A stretch of 64,000 nucleotides of DNA from Streptomyces misionensis (GTDB lineage Bacteria > Actinomycetota > Actinomycetes > Streptomycetales > Streptomycetaceae), in assembly GCF_900104815.1 (NCBI RefSeq), contig NZ_FNTD01000004.1:3922501-3986500 (forward strand). The letters run 5' to 3'. The notes beneath the pieces are model-generated. The model was not told the DNA's origin. It did not search any database and saw nothing but the letters and a program-made list of their open reading frames with translations. Both the position numbers and the translations under genes were made by a program. Positions 55,292 to 63,819 of the stretch are shown here, piece by piece. Every line of letters begins with the position of its first letter. Position 1 is the stretch's first letter.

Positions 55292-55879
55292 TCAGTCCCC
55301 GCGCAGCCCCGAGAAGACCAGCCGGACGACCGCGTCGGCCACCTCGCGGCCGGTGGCGCCGCGCGGATCCGGCCGGTACCACTCCACGATGGAGTTGATC
55401 ATCCCGAAGACCAGCCGGGTGACCAGCCGCATCTCCACGTCGGCGCGTACGTCCCCGTCGGCGGCGGCCGCCTTGAGCAGTTCCGCGACCCGGTGGTCGA
55501 AGTCGCGGCGCCGCTCCAGCGCCCACCGCTCGGTGGCGGTGTTGCCGCGCACCCGCAGCAGCAGCGTCACATAGGGCAGTTCGGCTATGAGCACCTCGAC
55601 CATGCGCCGTACGACGTGCTCCAGGCGGTCCACGGGCCGCCCCTCGCGCGCCCCCGGCTCCTCCAGGATCGCGAACAGGCCGTCCAGGGCGCGGCTGACG
55701 GCCCGGCGCAGCAGTTCCTCCTTGCCGCTGACGTGGTGGTAGATCGACGACTTGGAGATGCCGGCCGCCCGGGACAGGTGCTCCATGGAGGTGCCGTCGT
55801 AGCCGCGCTGGTTGAAGACCTGGACGGCCACCGAGAGCAGCGTCTCGGGGGTGTACGTGTCGCGTCGGGCCGTGGTCAT
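55292..55879 (-). CDS. TetR-family transcriptional regulator (PaaR-like candidate)
   Basis: The 195-residue regulator has an N-terminal TetR helix-turn-helix (ARRDTYTPETLLSVAVQVFNQRGYDGTSMEHLSRAAGISKSSIYHHVSGKEELL) and an all-helical ligand domain with a C-terminal FGMINSIVEWYRPD motif that resembles the actinobacterial PaaR/acyl-CoA-sensing group. Its ATG overlaps the stop of the 3-hydroxyacyl-CoA dehydrogenase gene upstream by ATGA, so the dehydrogenase and regulator form one operon. ACCGA-N4-TCGGT palindromes upstream of paaN, paaA and bkd operon 2 are its likely operators, with phenylacetyl-CoA as possible effector (inference). Confidence 0.9.
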   Translation of the reverse strand: MTTARRDTYTPETLLSVAVQVFNQRGYDGTSMEHLSRAAGISKSSIYHHVSGKEELLRRAVSRALDGLFAILEEPGAREGRPVDRLEHVVRRMVEVLIAELPYVTLLLRVRGNTATERWALERRRDFDHRVAELLKAAAADGDVRADVEMRLVTRLVFGMINSIVEWYRPDPRGATGREVADAVVRLVFSGLRGD

Positions 55880-57390
55880 GAGGGGTCCTCCCGCCGTTCG
55901 GCGGCGCACGAGTGGCGGAAGAGCGCGAGCGAGGGCGCGTAGCGGCCGGAGGGGTCGCGGTCGTGCATCTCGTCCAGCACCTCGTAGGCGAAGTCGTGGC
56001 CGAGCCTGTCGTCCCACTCGAAGGGGCCGAGCGGGTAGTTGACGCCCAGGCGCATCGCGGTGTCGATGTCCTCCTTGGTCGCCACGCCCTTGACGAGGGC
56101 GTCGTGGGCGAGGTCGATGATCCGGGCCACGGTACGGGCCACGATCATGCCGGGGACGTCGCCGATGACGCTGACGTCCTTGCCGAGCGCCTGGAAGAGC
56201 CCGGTGGCCTCGGCGAGCGTGCGGGGCGAGGTGTCCTGGGAGGCCGCAAGTGCGATACGGGTGGCCTTGCGGTAGTCGAGGGCCAGGTCGAAGTAGACGA
56301 CGTCGCGGAACTCCACGGACGTCTGGCCGTCGGCGAGCACCAGCTGGCCGCCGCTCGGCAGCACCAGGCGGGTGCCGTTGTCCTCGTCCTCCTCGCGGAC
56401 CTGGATGCCCGCCTCGCGGATCAGGTCGAGCAGTTCGTGCGCGGGGCCGAGCCGCCCCTCGGCGACGACGTGGGCGGGCGCCTGCTCCTTGTCGGCGGTG
56501 TGCGGCTCGGGCCGCTCGGCGCCCTCGGTGTGGTCGTACCAGCCGTGTCCGGTCTTGCGGCCGAGGCGGCCCGACTCCACCAGGCGGCGCTGGGCCAGCG
56601 ACGGGGTGAACCGCACGTCCTGGAAGAAGGACTGCCACACCGAGTGCGTCACCGCCTCGTTGACGTCCTGGCCGATCAGGTCGGTGAGTTCGAAGGCGCC
56701 CATCCGGAAGCCGCCCGACTCGCGCAGGACCGCGTCGATGGTGGCCGGGTCGGCGGCCTGCGCCTCGTAGACGGCGAACGCCTCGGCGTAGAAGGGCCGG
56801 GCGATCCGGTTGACGATGAAACCGGGGGTGTCCGCGCAGGCCACCGGGGTCTTGCCCCAGGCGCGGGCGGTCTCGTACGCGCGCGTGGCCGAGGCGACGT
56901 CGGTGGCGAACCCCGAGACGACCTCGACCAACGGGAGCAGCGGGGCGGGGTTGAAGAAGTGCAGGCCGAGGAAGCGGCCCGGATGGCGCAGGGCGCCGCC
57001 GATCGCCGTCACCGACAGCGAGGAGGTGTTGGTGGCGAGCAGGCAGTCCTCGGCGACGATGTCCTCCAGCTCGCCGAAGAGCTGCTGCTTGACGTCGAGG
57101 CGCTCCAGGACGGCCTCCACGACGAGGGCGCAGTCGGCCAGCTCCGACAGGGCCTGCGCGGGCTCCAGGCGGGCGCGGGCCGCGTCCCGGGCGACGGCGT
57201 CGAGCCGGCCCTTGTCCACCAGCCGGTCGAGGCGGGCGCCGATCGCCACGGCCGCTTCCCGCGCACGCCCGGGTACGGCGTCGTAGAGCCGCACGGGGTG
57301 GCCGGCGACCAGCGCGACCTGGGCGATGCCCTGGCCCATGGTGCCGGTGCCGACGACGGCCACGGGGCTGCTGAGGTCGAGTGCTGTCAT
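55876..57390 (-). CDS. 3-hydroxyacyl-CoA dehydrogenase
   Basis: The 504-residue enzyme has an N-terminal NAD domain (VAVVGTGTMGQGIAQVALVAGH), the catalytic HFFNPAPLLPLVEVVSG histidine with its glutamate, and two 3HCDH C-terminal domains (residues ~190-290: DTPGFIVNRIARPFYAEAF; and 405-490: DVPGMIVARTVARIIDLAHDALVKG). The doubled C-terminal part fits PaaH/PaaC-like enzymes that oxidise 3-hydroxyadipyl-CoA in phenylacetate degradation. It is in an operon with the TetR gene and divergent from paaN, which supports this role. Confidence 0.93.
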   Translation of the reverse strand: MTALDLSSPVAVVGTGTMGQGIAQVALVAGHPVRLYDAVPGRAREAAVAIGARLDRLVDKGRLDAVARDAARARLEPAQALSELADCALVVEAVLERLDVKQQLFGELEDIVAEDCLLATNTSSLSVTAIGGALRHPGRFLGLHFFNPAPLLPLVEVVSGFATDVASATRAYETARAWGKTPVACADTPGFIVNRIARPFYAEAFAVYEAQAADPATIDAVLRESGGFRMGAFELTDLIGQDVNEAVTHSVWQSFFQDVRFTPSLAQRRLVESGRLGRKTGHGWYDHTEGAERPEPHTADKEQAPAHVVAEGRLGPAHELLDLIREAGIQVREEDEDNGTRLVLPSGGQLVLADGQTSVEFRDVVYFDLALDYRKATRIALAASQDTSPRTLAEATGLFQALGKDVSVIGDVPGMIVARTVARIIDLAHDALVKGVATKEDIDTAMRLGVNYPLGPFEWDDRLGHDFAYEVLDEMHDRDPSGRYAPSLALFRHSCAAERREDPS

Positions 57391-57446
57391 GTCCGCGATC
57401 CTCCCGCACGGGGTTTTCCACAGATACGGCGGACCCCCTTGAACCG

Positions 57447-57460
57447 ACCGATCGTTCGGT
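57447..57460. promoter_or_regulatory. ACCGA-N4-TCGGT operator within the paaN promoter
   Basis: ACCGATCGTTCGGT lies between TTGAAC (57439-57444) and TACTCT (57461-57466), the likely -35 and -10 of paaN with a 16-bp spacer, and so would block RNA polymerase. A larger 20-bp near-palindrome AACCGA...TCGGTT (57442-57461) includes it. A DnaA-box-like TTTTCCACA (57414-57422) is next to it. Confidence 0.7.
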
Positions 57461-57549
57461 TACTCTAGCCCTGACCGTCCCATCCCGCTGCTCTTTCTGC
57501 CAGGTCGTGAACTCGACGAAGAGTTCCCGAGACGAGGAGTTGGTCCCGC

Positions 57550-59247
57550 ATGGCCGCCGAACTGACCGCCCCGGAGCTGATCGCGAAGCACCGGCCCACG
57601 CTCGACCAGGCCCTGGAAGCGATCCGCACGCGCGCCTACTGGTCCCCGCACCCCGAGCACCCCAAGGCGTACGGCGAACACGGCAGCCTGGACGCGGCGG
57701 CGGGCAAGGCCGCCTTCGACGCCCTGCTGGGCTCGCGCCTGGACCTCGGCCAGCCGGGCACCGACGACTGGGTCGGCGGCGAGGTCTCGCCGTACGGCAT
57801 CGAGCTGGGCGTCAGCTACCCGCACGCGGACCTGGACGTCCTGCTGCCCGCGATGAAGGCGGGCCAGCGGGCCTGGCGGGACGCCGGCCCCGAGGTGCGG
57901 GCCGTGGTCTGCCTGGAGATCCTCAAGCGGATCAGCGACCGGACGCACGAGTTCGCGCACGCCGTCATGCACACCAGCGGGCAGGCCTTCATGATGGCGT
58001 TCCAGGCCGGCGGCCCGCACGCCCAGGACCGCGGCCTGGAGGCGGTGGCGTACGCGTACGCGGAGCAGGTCCGCACCCCGGGCACGGCGGAGTGGACCAA
58101 GCCGCAGGGCAAGCGCGACCCGCTGGTGCTCACCAAGGAGTTCGTCCCCGTCCCGCGCGGCATCGGCCTGGTCATCGGCTGCAACACCTTCCCGACCTGG
58201 AACGGCTTCCCGGGCCTGTTCGCCTCCCTGGCGACCGGCAACGCGGTCCTGGTCAAGCCGCACCCGCGCGCGGTGCTGCCGCTCGCGCTGACCGTGCGGA
58301 TCGCCCGCGAGGCGCTCGCCGAGGCCGGCTTCGACGCCAACCTGGTGGCACTGGCCGCCGAGCGCCCCGGCGAGGGCATCGCCAAGACCCTCGCGACCCG
58401 CCCGGAGATCAGGATCATCGACTACACCGGGTCGACGTCCTTCGGCGACTGGCTGGAGACCAACGCCCGCCAGGCGCAGGTCTACACGGAGAAGGCCGGC
58501 GTCAACACGGTGGTCGTGCACTCCACGGACGACTACAAGGGGATGCTGTCCAACCTGGCGTTCTCGCTGTCCCTGTACAGCGGCCAGATGTGCACCACCC
58601 CGCAGAACCTGCTGATCCCGCGGGACGGCATCCACACCGACCAGGGCCCGAAGACCTTCGACGAGGTCACCGCCGACCTCGCCCGCGCGGTCGACGGCCT
58701 CCTCGGCGACGACGCGCGGGCCAACGGGCTGCTGGGCGCGATCGTCAACCCCGACGTCAAGGCCCGTCTGGAGGCCGCCGCCGGCCTCGGCGAGGTCGCC
58801 CTCGCGTCCCGGGAGATCACCAACCCGGAGTTCCCGGACGCGGTGGTGCGCACCCCGGTGATCGTCAAGCTGGACGGCGCCAAGCCCGACGCCGAGGCCG
58901 CCTACATGAGCGAGTGCTTCGGCCCCGTCTCCTTCGCCGTCGCGGTGGACTCGGCGGCCGACGCGGTGGAGCTGCTGCGGCGCACGGTGCGCGAGAAGGG
59001 CGCGATGACGGTCGGCGCGTACACCACCGACGCCGAGGTCGAGCGGGCCGTCCAGGAGGTGTGCCTGGAGGAGGCGGCCCAACTGTCCTTCAACCTCACC
59101 GGCGGGGTGTTCGTGAACCAGACCGCGGCCTTCTCCGACTTCCACGGCTCGGGCGGCAACCCGGCGGCGAACGCGGCCCTGTGCGACGGCGCCTTCGTGG
59201 CGAACCGCTTCCGGGTGGTCGAGGTGCGCCGGGACGTGCGGGCCTAG
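57550..59247 (+). CDS. paaN: PaaN: phenylacetic acid degradation aldehyde dehydrogenase
   Basis: The 565-residue protein is the aldehyde dehydrogenase-fold PaaN that oxidises the ring-opened semialdehyde of phenylacetate catabolism. It lacks the MaoC hydratase domain of the longer fusion PaaZ. Features: catalytic Cys348 in GQMCTTPQN, general base/NAD region GCNTFPTWNGFPG and LVKPHPRAVLPLA, and C-terminal SFNLTGGVFVNQTAAFSDFHGSGGNPAAN. Its stop codon TAG (59245-59247) is part of the CTAG target duplication of an IS481 element inserted immediately after it. The promoter carries an ACCGA-N4-TCGGT operator. Confidence 0.95.
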   Translation: MAAELTAPELIAKHRPTLDQALEAIRTRAYWSPHPEHPKAYGEHGSLDAAAGKAAFDALLGSRLDLGQPGTDDWVGGEVSPYGIELGVSYPHADLDVLLPAMKAGQRAWRDAGPEVRAVVCLEILKRISDRTHEFAHAVMHTSGQAFMMAFQAGGPHAQDRGLEAVAYAYAEQVRTPGTAEWTKPQGKRDPLVLTKEFVPVPRGIGLVIGCNTFPTWNGFPGLFASLATGNAVLVKPHPRAVLPLALTVRIAREALAEAGFDANLVALAAERPGEGIAKTLATRPEIRIIDYTGSTSFGDWLETNARQAQVYTEKAGVNTVVVHSTDDYKGMLSNLAFSLSLYSGQMCTTPQNLLIPRDGIHTDQGPKTFDEVTADLARAVDGLLGDDARANGLLGAIVNPDVKARLEAAAGLGEVALASREITNPEFPDAVVRTPVIVKLDGAKPDAEAAYMSECFGPVSFAVAVDSAADAVELLRRTVREKGAMTVGAYTTDAEVERAVQEVCLEEAAQLSFNLTGGVFVNQTAAFSDFHGSGGNPAANAALCDGAFVANRFRVVEVRRDVRA

Positions 59248-60308
59248 GTGTGCTGTCCCGGGACGTTGGTGACACGCGTGCTGGGTGCTTGAACAGGTGA
59301 GGGCCTTCTGGGTTCGGTGTGGATTGCGACATCTACCGCCGACCGCCAGGAGGCCCTCGTGTCCCACCGTAACGCCCCGCTGACGCCGACTGGGAGGCTG
59401 CGTCTGGCCCGGTGTGTCGTGGACGACGGCTGGCCGCTGCGCCGGGCCGCGGAACGCTTCCAGGTCAGCCACACCACAGCCGCACGCTGGGCCAGCCGCT
59501 ACCGGCAGCTGGGCGAGGCGGGCATGCACGACCGCTCCAGCCGCCCGCACCATCAACCCCGCCGCACCCCGGCTGCCGTCGAGGCACAGGTTCTGCGGCT
59601 GCGGCGCGAGCACCGGATCGGCCCGCTGCGACTCGCCGCCCGCACCGGCATCGCCGCATCCACCGTCCACCGCATCCTCGTCCGCCACGGCCTGCCTGCC
59701 CTGGCCGCCTGCGACCGGGCCACCGGCGAACCCGTCCGCCGCTACGAACGCGCCCGGCCCGGCGAACTCATCCACATCGACGTCAAGAAGCTCGGCCGCA
59801 TCCCAGAAGGCGGCGGGCACCGCACCCAGGGCCGTGCCGAAGGCCGACGCAACCGCACCGGAGTCGGCTACGCCTACCTGCACACCGCCCTGGACGACCA
59901 CACCCGCCTCGCCTACACCGAAGACCTGCCCGACGAGACCGCCACCACCTGCGCCGGCTTCCTACGACGAGCAACTGCCTGGTTCGCCCGGCAAGGCGTC
60001 ATCGTCGAGCGGGTCCTGACCGACAACGCCTGGGCCTACACCAAGAACACCTGGCGCCAGACTTGCCGCGACCTGGGCATCAGCCCCCGCTGGACCAGGC
60101 CCTGGCGGCCCCAGACCAATGGCAAGGTCGAACGCTTCCACCGCACCCTGCTCGACGAATGGGCCTACATCCGGCCCTACACCTCAGACACCGAACGACA
60201 AGCGGCGTTCCCCGACTGGCTGGACTGGTACAACTACCACCGACCCCACACCGGCATCGGCGGCCACCCACCAGCCAGCCGCGTCACCAACCTGTCCGAA
60301 CAGCACAC
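59248..60308 (+). mobile_element. IS481-family insertion sequence, intact, with CTAG target duplication
   Basis: The element is 1061 bp and bounded by imperfect inverted repeats: GTGTGCTGT-N8-GTTGGTGAC at both ends (left 59248-59273, right 60283-60308). CTAG (59244-59247 and 60309-60312) flanks it directly, matching the NCTAGN target preference of IS481. The element sits precisely at the overlap of the paaN and methyltransferase stop codons and leaves both genes intact. Confidence 0.92.
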
Positions 60309-60312
60309 CTAG
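59359..60312 (+). CDS. IS481-family transposase, DDE type
   Basis: The 317-residue transposase has an N-terminal helix-turn-helix (DGWPLRRAAERFQVSHTTAARWASRYRQLG) and a retroviral-integrase-like rve domain with the full catalytic triad Asp141 (ELIHIDVKK), Asp222 (LTDNAWAY) and Glu258 (GKVERFHRT), spaced D-81-D-35-E, so it appears functional. GTG at 59359 has CAGGAGG 5 nt upstream. Its final codons ACC-TAG reach past the right inverted repeat into the CTAG duplication, so the stop codon comes from the target. Confidence 0.93.
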   Translation: MSHRNAPLTPTGRLRLARCVVDDGWPLRRAAERFQVSHTTAARWASRYRQLGEAGMHDRSSRPHHQPRRTPAAVEAQVLRLRREHRIGPLRLAARTGIAASTVHRILVRHGLPALAACDRATGEPVRRYERARPGELIHIDVKKLGRIPEGGGHRTQGRAEGRRNRTGVGYAYLHTALDDHTRLAYTEDLPDETATTCAGFLRRATAWFARQGVIVERVLTDNAWAYTKNTWRQTCRDLGISPRWTRPWRPQTNGKVERFHRTLLDEWAYIRPYTSDTERQAAFPDWLDWYNYHRPHTGIGGHPPASRVTNLSEQHT

Positions 60313-61076
60313 GGCCGGCGGCCCAGGGCGGCGGGCGCGCCCCCGGTGGCGCTCCAGTGGTACAGCGTCATCGCCACACTGGTGGCGAGGTTGTAGCTGG
60401 AGACCTGGGGGCGCATCGGCAGCCGCAGCAGGTGGTCTGCACGCGCGCGCAGCGATGCCGACAGCCCGCTGCGCTCCGACCCGAAGGCGAGCACGGCGTC
60501 GTCGGGCAGCTCGGTGCCGCGGATGTCCTCGCCCTCCGGGTCCAGCGCGAACAGCGGCCCGGGCGGCAGTTCGCCGACGTCCAGGCGCTCCACGGCGGTC
60601 GCGAAGTGCAGACCCGCGCCGCCGCGCACCACTGTGGGGTGCCAGGGGTCGAGGGTGCCGGTGGTGACCACCCCGGTCGCCCCGAACCCGGCGGCCAGCC
60701 GGATCACGGCGCCCGCGTTGCCCAGGTTGCGGGGGTTGTCGAGGACCACCACGGGGCTGGTGCGGGGCATCCGGGCGAGCGTGCGCAGATGGGCCTCGCG
60801 GGAGGGGCGTACGGCGAGCGCGGCGACCCCCGTCGGATGCGGCCGCGGGACGAGCGCCGCGTACGTCCGCTCGGGTACCTCGGTGAGCAGCCCGCCCATG
60901 ATCTCCCGCACGTCCTCGGCCAGTTCCCCGGCCAGGTCGAGCGCGGCCCGCCGGTCGGTGGTGACCGCCACCGGCACCTCGGCCCCGAAGCGCAGCGCGT
61001 GTTTCAGGGCGTGGAAGCCGTCGAGCAGCACGGCGGACGCGGCGTGCTCGCGCCAGCGGATGAGCGGGTCGGTCAT
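60309..61076 (-). CDS. TrmH/SpoU-family RNA methyltransferase
   Basis: The 255-residue protein has a SpoU substrate-binding N-terminal part (ASAVLLDGFHALKHALRFGAEVPVA) and a C-terminal SpoU/TrmH knot: VVLDNPRNLGNAGAVIRLA, LAFGSERSGLS and SSYNLATSVAMTLYHW, the three SAM-binding motifs. It 2'-O-methylates a ribose in rRNA or tRNA; which is unknown. Its stop codon is TAG read from CTAG at 60309-60312, provided by the IS481 target duplication; before the insertion it overlapped the paaN stop. Its ATG overlaps the HTTM gene's stop (ATGA). Confidence 0.93.
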   Translation of the reverse strand: MTDPLIRWREHAASAVLLDGFHALKHALRFGAEVPVAVTTDRRAALDLAGELAEDVREIMGGLLTEVPERTYAALVPRPHPTGVAALAVRPSREAHLRTLARMPRTSPVVVLDNPRNLGNAGAVIRLAAGFGATGVVTTGTLDPWHPTVVRGGAGLHFATAVERLDVGELPPGPLFALDPEGEDIRGTELPDDAVLAFGSERSGLSASLRARADHLLRLPMRPQVSSYNLATSVAMTLYHWSATGGAPAALGRRP

Positions 61077-62287
61077 GCCGTGAACCCTACGTGGCCCGGT
61101 GTGCTCTCCTCCGGGGAGCGTGGCCCGGGCACCGGGCCGCCGCCCTCGCGTACGAAGCGCCCGCGCGCGCGGGCCGCGAGACGGCCGAGCCGCAGCAGGA
61201 AGGAGGTCGGCAGGAAGACCGCGTCCGCCGTGATCATCGCCAGCGAGAAGAACGGTAGTCCGAGGGCGACGGCGATCACCGCGTGCTCCAGGATCAGCAG
61301 CACCAGCAGCACGTTCTTCACCCGCCGGTCGAGCAGGGTGAACGGGAAGGCGACCTGCACCGTGACGGTGCCGTAGGCCACGATCGTCAGCATGGTGGCA
61401 CTGGCCGACAGCAGACCGGCGAGGCCGGGCCAGGGTGTGAAGTAGTCCAGGTGGAGCGGGTAGTAGACGGCGGTGCCGTCCTGCCAGCGCGAGCCCTGGA
61501 TCTTGTACCAGCCGGCCGTGGCGTAGATCAGACAGGCCTCGGCCATGATCACCACGAGGGCGCCGTTGTGCAGGACGTTGGCGATCACGTCCAGCAGGAT
61601 GCGCGGCTCGGCCGACCGTGCCCGGCGCTGGACCAGCCACCACAGTCCGAGCACCGCCCACACCGCCCACAGCAGGGCGGGGATCAGCCAGCTGTTGCCG
61701 AAGAGCCTGCCGGTCGCGGTGGCCGTGACCAGCGCGAGCCCCAGCACCGCCCACAGCGCCGGGCCCGTCCGGTCGGCGGGGGCGCGCTCCCCCCGCGCGT
61801 GTGCCGCCGCGGTGCGCGCCGTTCGCCGCGCGTCGAGGGACCACACCTGACCGCAGCGCGTGAACACGAGGTAGATGGACATCAGGTGCAGCACGTTGTC
61901 GCCGCCGTCACCGATGAAGATGCTGCGGTTCTGCAGCGAGACGACGCCCACCATGAACAGCACGGACGCCGTACGGGTGCGCCAGCCGAGCAGCAGCGCG
62001 GCGGCGGCCAGGATCGCGAGCGCGTAGCAGAACTCGAACCACGGCTGCCCGCTCGACCACGTCAGGGCGGTGAAGGCGTGGTTGTCCCCGGTCAGCCGCT
62101 TGACCATGGCCAGGTTCCAGGGTCCGCTGGGGCCGTACAGCTCCTGGCGGTACGGGAACTCGCGCAGCAGGTAGAGCAGCCAGGTGAGGGCGAAGCCGAT
62201 CCGGATGACGGCACTCTGGTAGGGCCCGAGGGCCGCCTCGGTGACACGGGTGAGCGCGCGCGACAGCGTCGCGGGGACCTGGTTCAC
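61073..62287 (-). CDS. HTTM-domain (VKGC-like) integral membrane protein
   Basis: The 404-residue protein has about eight to ten TM helices with the HTTM pattern (AVIRIGFALTWLLYLLREFPYRQELYG, RSIFIGDGGDNVLHLMSIYLVFTRCG, GWYKIQGSRWQDGTAVYYPLHLDYF). HTTM is related to the vitamin K-dependent gamma-carboxylase fold, but the catalytic residues are not all recognisable, so the activity is unknown. GTG at 62287 overlaps the upstream DUF5819 gene's stop (GTGA). The DUF5819-HTTM pairing is recurrent in actinobacteria and suggests a functional complex. Confidence 0.88.
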   Translation of the reverse strand: MNQVPATLSRALTRVTEAALGPYQSAVIRIGFALTWLLYLLREFPYRQELYGPSGPWNLAMVKRLTGDNHAFTALTWSSGQPWFEFCYALAILAAAALLLGWRTRTASVLFMVGVVSLQNRSIFIGDGGDNVLHLMSIYLVFTRCGQVWSLDARRTARTAAAHARGERAPADRTGPALWAVLGLALVTATATGRLFGNSWLIPALLWAVWAVLGLWWLVQRRARSAEPRILLDVIANVLHNGALVVIMAEACLIYATAGWYKIQGSRWQDGTAVYYPLHLDYFTPWPGLAGLLSASATMLTIVAYGTVTVQVAFPFTLLDRRVKNVLLVLLILEHAVIAVALGLPFFSLAMITADAVFLPTSFLLRLGRLAARARGRFVREGGGPVPGPRSPEESTPGHVGFTA

Positions 62288-63471
62288 CGCACACCCCCGG
62301 CGGCCTCGTCGGCGCGCACCGTCCACCAGGGCAGCTCGCGGTAGTAGGGCTTGTCGGGCACCCGTTCGTCGCTCCACGAGGGGGGCTGCACATTGGTGGT
62401 GCGGGAGCGGACCTGCACCCGCTGGATGACGCCGTCCCGGCTGGTCGGATCGGTGCGGTACAGGCGCAGCACCACTATCCGGCGCAGGTAGTCCTCGGAG
62501 AGGGAGCCGCGCATGCCGACGGGACGGTTGTCGTCGGTGTGCGTCGCGGTGAGGAAGTCCCAGGCCCTGCGCAGTTCGTTCTGCTGGGCGTGGCTGGGCG
62601 CCAGATTGCCGTGTATGGCGGCGCCGTCCTGCGCGGACAGGTCGGTCCAGCCGGTGGTGATCAGGCTGCCGTCCTTCGTCCGCACCTCGGCGCGCACCTG
62701 CACGGCGATGTTCTGCTGCAACGGGTTGGGCGCGAACAGCTTCCAGTTCTGCTCGAACTCCGGGAACACCCATGCCTCGACGGCCTTGCCGTGCTGCTTC
62801 GACACCGCGTTGGGCGGCGCGACGCTGAGGAACACCATCAGCAGGTGCACACCGACCCCGACGGCGACAGCGGCGACGGCGAGCGCGGCGGCGGCTTGGT
62901 AGCGGGGGGAGAGGGCGAGGATTCCCTGGCGGGCGGGCTGGGGGTGGGGCTGGGACGTTTCTGGGCGGGCTGGTTCGGGGCGGGCCGGTTCGGAACCGGT
63001 TGCTCCCGGGCGGGCCGTTTCCGGGCGGGTTGTCTCCAGGTGGGGCGGCGCCGGGCGGGCCGTCTCCGGGGCCGACGGCTCCGGCCGCGACGGCTTCCGG
63101 CCCATCGGCCTCAGGCGCGACGGCCCCCGGTCCTTACGTCCCCGGTCCTTCGGTTCCTGATCCGTCGGTTCCCGATCCGTCGGCTTGAAGCCCAGCAGCT
63201 CCAGACCGGACGGTTCCCGGCTCGCCGGTTCGGGGCCGGTCCGCTCCGGATCCGCCGGCTCCCCGTCCGCCGGCTGGCGACCCGGCCGTGCGCGGCCCAC
63301 CGCCTCCCTGCCCGGCTCCCGCTCGGCGAAGCCGCCGTCGTGCGCGGGCGCGGCGAAACCCTCGTCGCGCTCGCCGTCCGGCAGACGTTCCGGGGCGTGC
63401 TCCGGGGGACGCGCCCCGGTCGACCCGTCCGGGCCGGGCGCGGCCCCCGAGTCCTCGTCGTACGCGTCCAT
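62284..63471 (-). CDS. DUF5819-family membrane protein with long disordered repeat-rich head
   Basis: The 395-residue protein has about 185 residues of disordered, charged sequence rich in Arg/Pro/Glu with degenerate ETARP and REPTDQEP-like tandem repeats, then one TM helix (about 190-215) and a C-terminal DUF5819 domain (NWKLFAPNPLQQN, GNLAPSHAQQNELRRAWDFL). The ATG is at 63471. It is coupled to the HTTM gene. The repeat-rich head may sit in the cytoplasm and bind nucleic acid or protein; inference only. Confidence 0.88.
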   Translation of the reverse strand: MDAYDEDSGAAPGPDGSTGARPPEHAPERLPDGERDEGFAAPAHDGGFAEREPGREAVGRARPGRQPADGEPADPERTGPEPASREPSGLELLGFKPTDREPTDQEPKDRGRKDRGPSRLRPMGRKPSRPEPSAPETARPAPPHLETTRPETARPGATGSEPARPEPARPETSQPHPQPARQGILALSPRYQAAAALAVAAVAVGVGVHLLMVFLSVAPPNAVSKQHGKAVEAWVFPEFEQNWKLFAPNPLQQNIAVQVRAEVRTKDGSLITTGWTDLSAQDGAAIHGNLAPSHAQQNELRRAWDFLTATHTDDNRPVGMRGSLSEDYLRRIVVLRLYRTDPTSRDGVIQRVQVRSRTTNVQPPSWSDERVPDKPYYRELPWWTVRADEAAGGVR

Positions 63472-63819
63472 CCGCCCCGTCCCCTGTTCCGGCTCGGTCG
63501 TGGGCCGGCCCGCCGGGCCGGCCCATGGGTCTGCTCGTCGCTACGGCCGCCCGTCACCGGCGCCGCACGGTCCACGAGCGCCACAACCGCGGCACTCGCA
63601 CGGAACGGTACTCAGCCCCGCCCCTGTCGGCACAGTCCGGGCGCGGGGGCCCTCCCGTCCCCCCACGCTTCGTCCACAGGCCCCGCTCGTCCACGGGCTA
63701 CGCGCGGAGTTTTCCACAGCGGTTGACACTGTCCGGCGGCCCGGCACACCATTGACGCACACGGACCGAACGATCGGTCGGGAGTATCCCACCACAGAGA
63801 CCGAGGTCAGGGGGACCGC
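63472..63819. other. 348-bp region between DUF5819 and paaA genes, with DnaA-box-like sites and operator
   Basis: No gene is seen. It contains TCGTCCACA (63670-63678) and TTTTCCACA (63710-63718), both DnaA-box-like, two possible -35 elements TTGACA (63723-63728) and TTGACG (63752-63757), and the ACCGA-N4-TCGGT site at 63765-63778. Confidence 0.5.
63765..63778. promoter_or_regulatory. ACCGA-N4-TCGGT operator upstream of paaA
   Basis: ACCGAACGATCGGT lies 42 bp before the paaA start, between a TTGACG (63752-63757) and the transcription start region, with the same arms and spacing as the paaN and bkd operon 2 sites. Confidence 0.65.

Noticed and set aside
59317..59358. Transposase start at 59317
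   Set aside because: GTG at 59359 has a strong ribosome-binding site and gives the usual MSHRNAPLTP start; the extra 14 residues have no family similarity.
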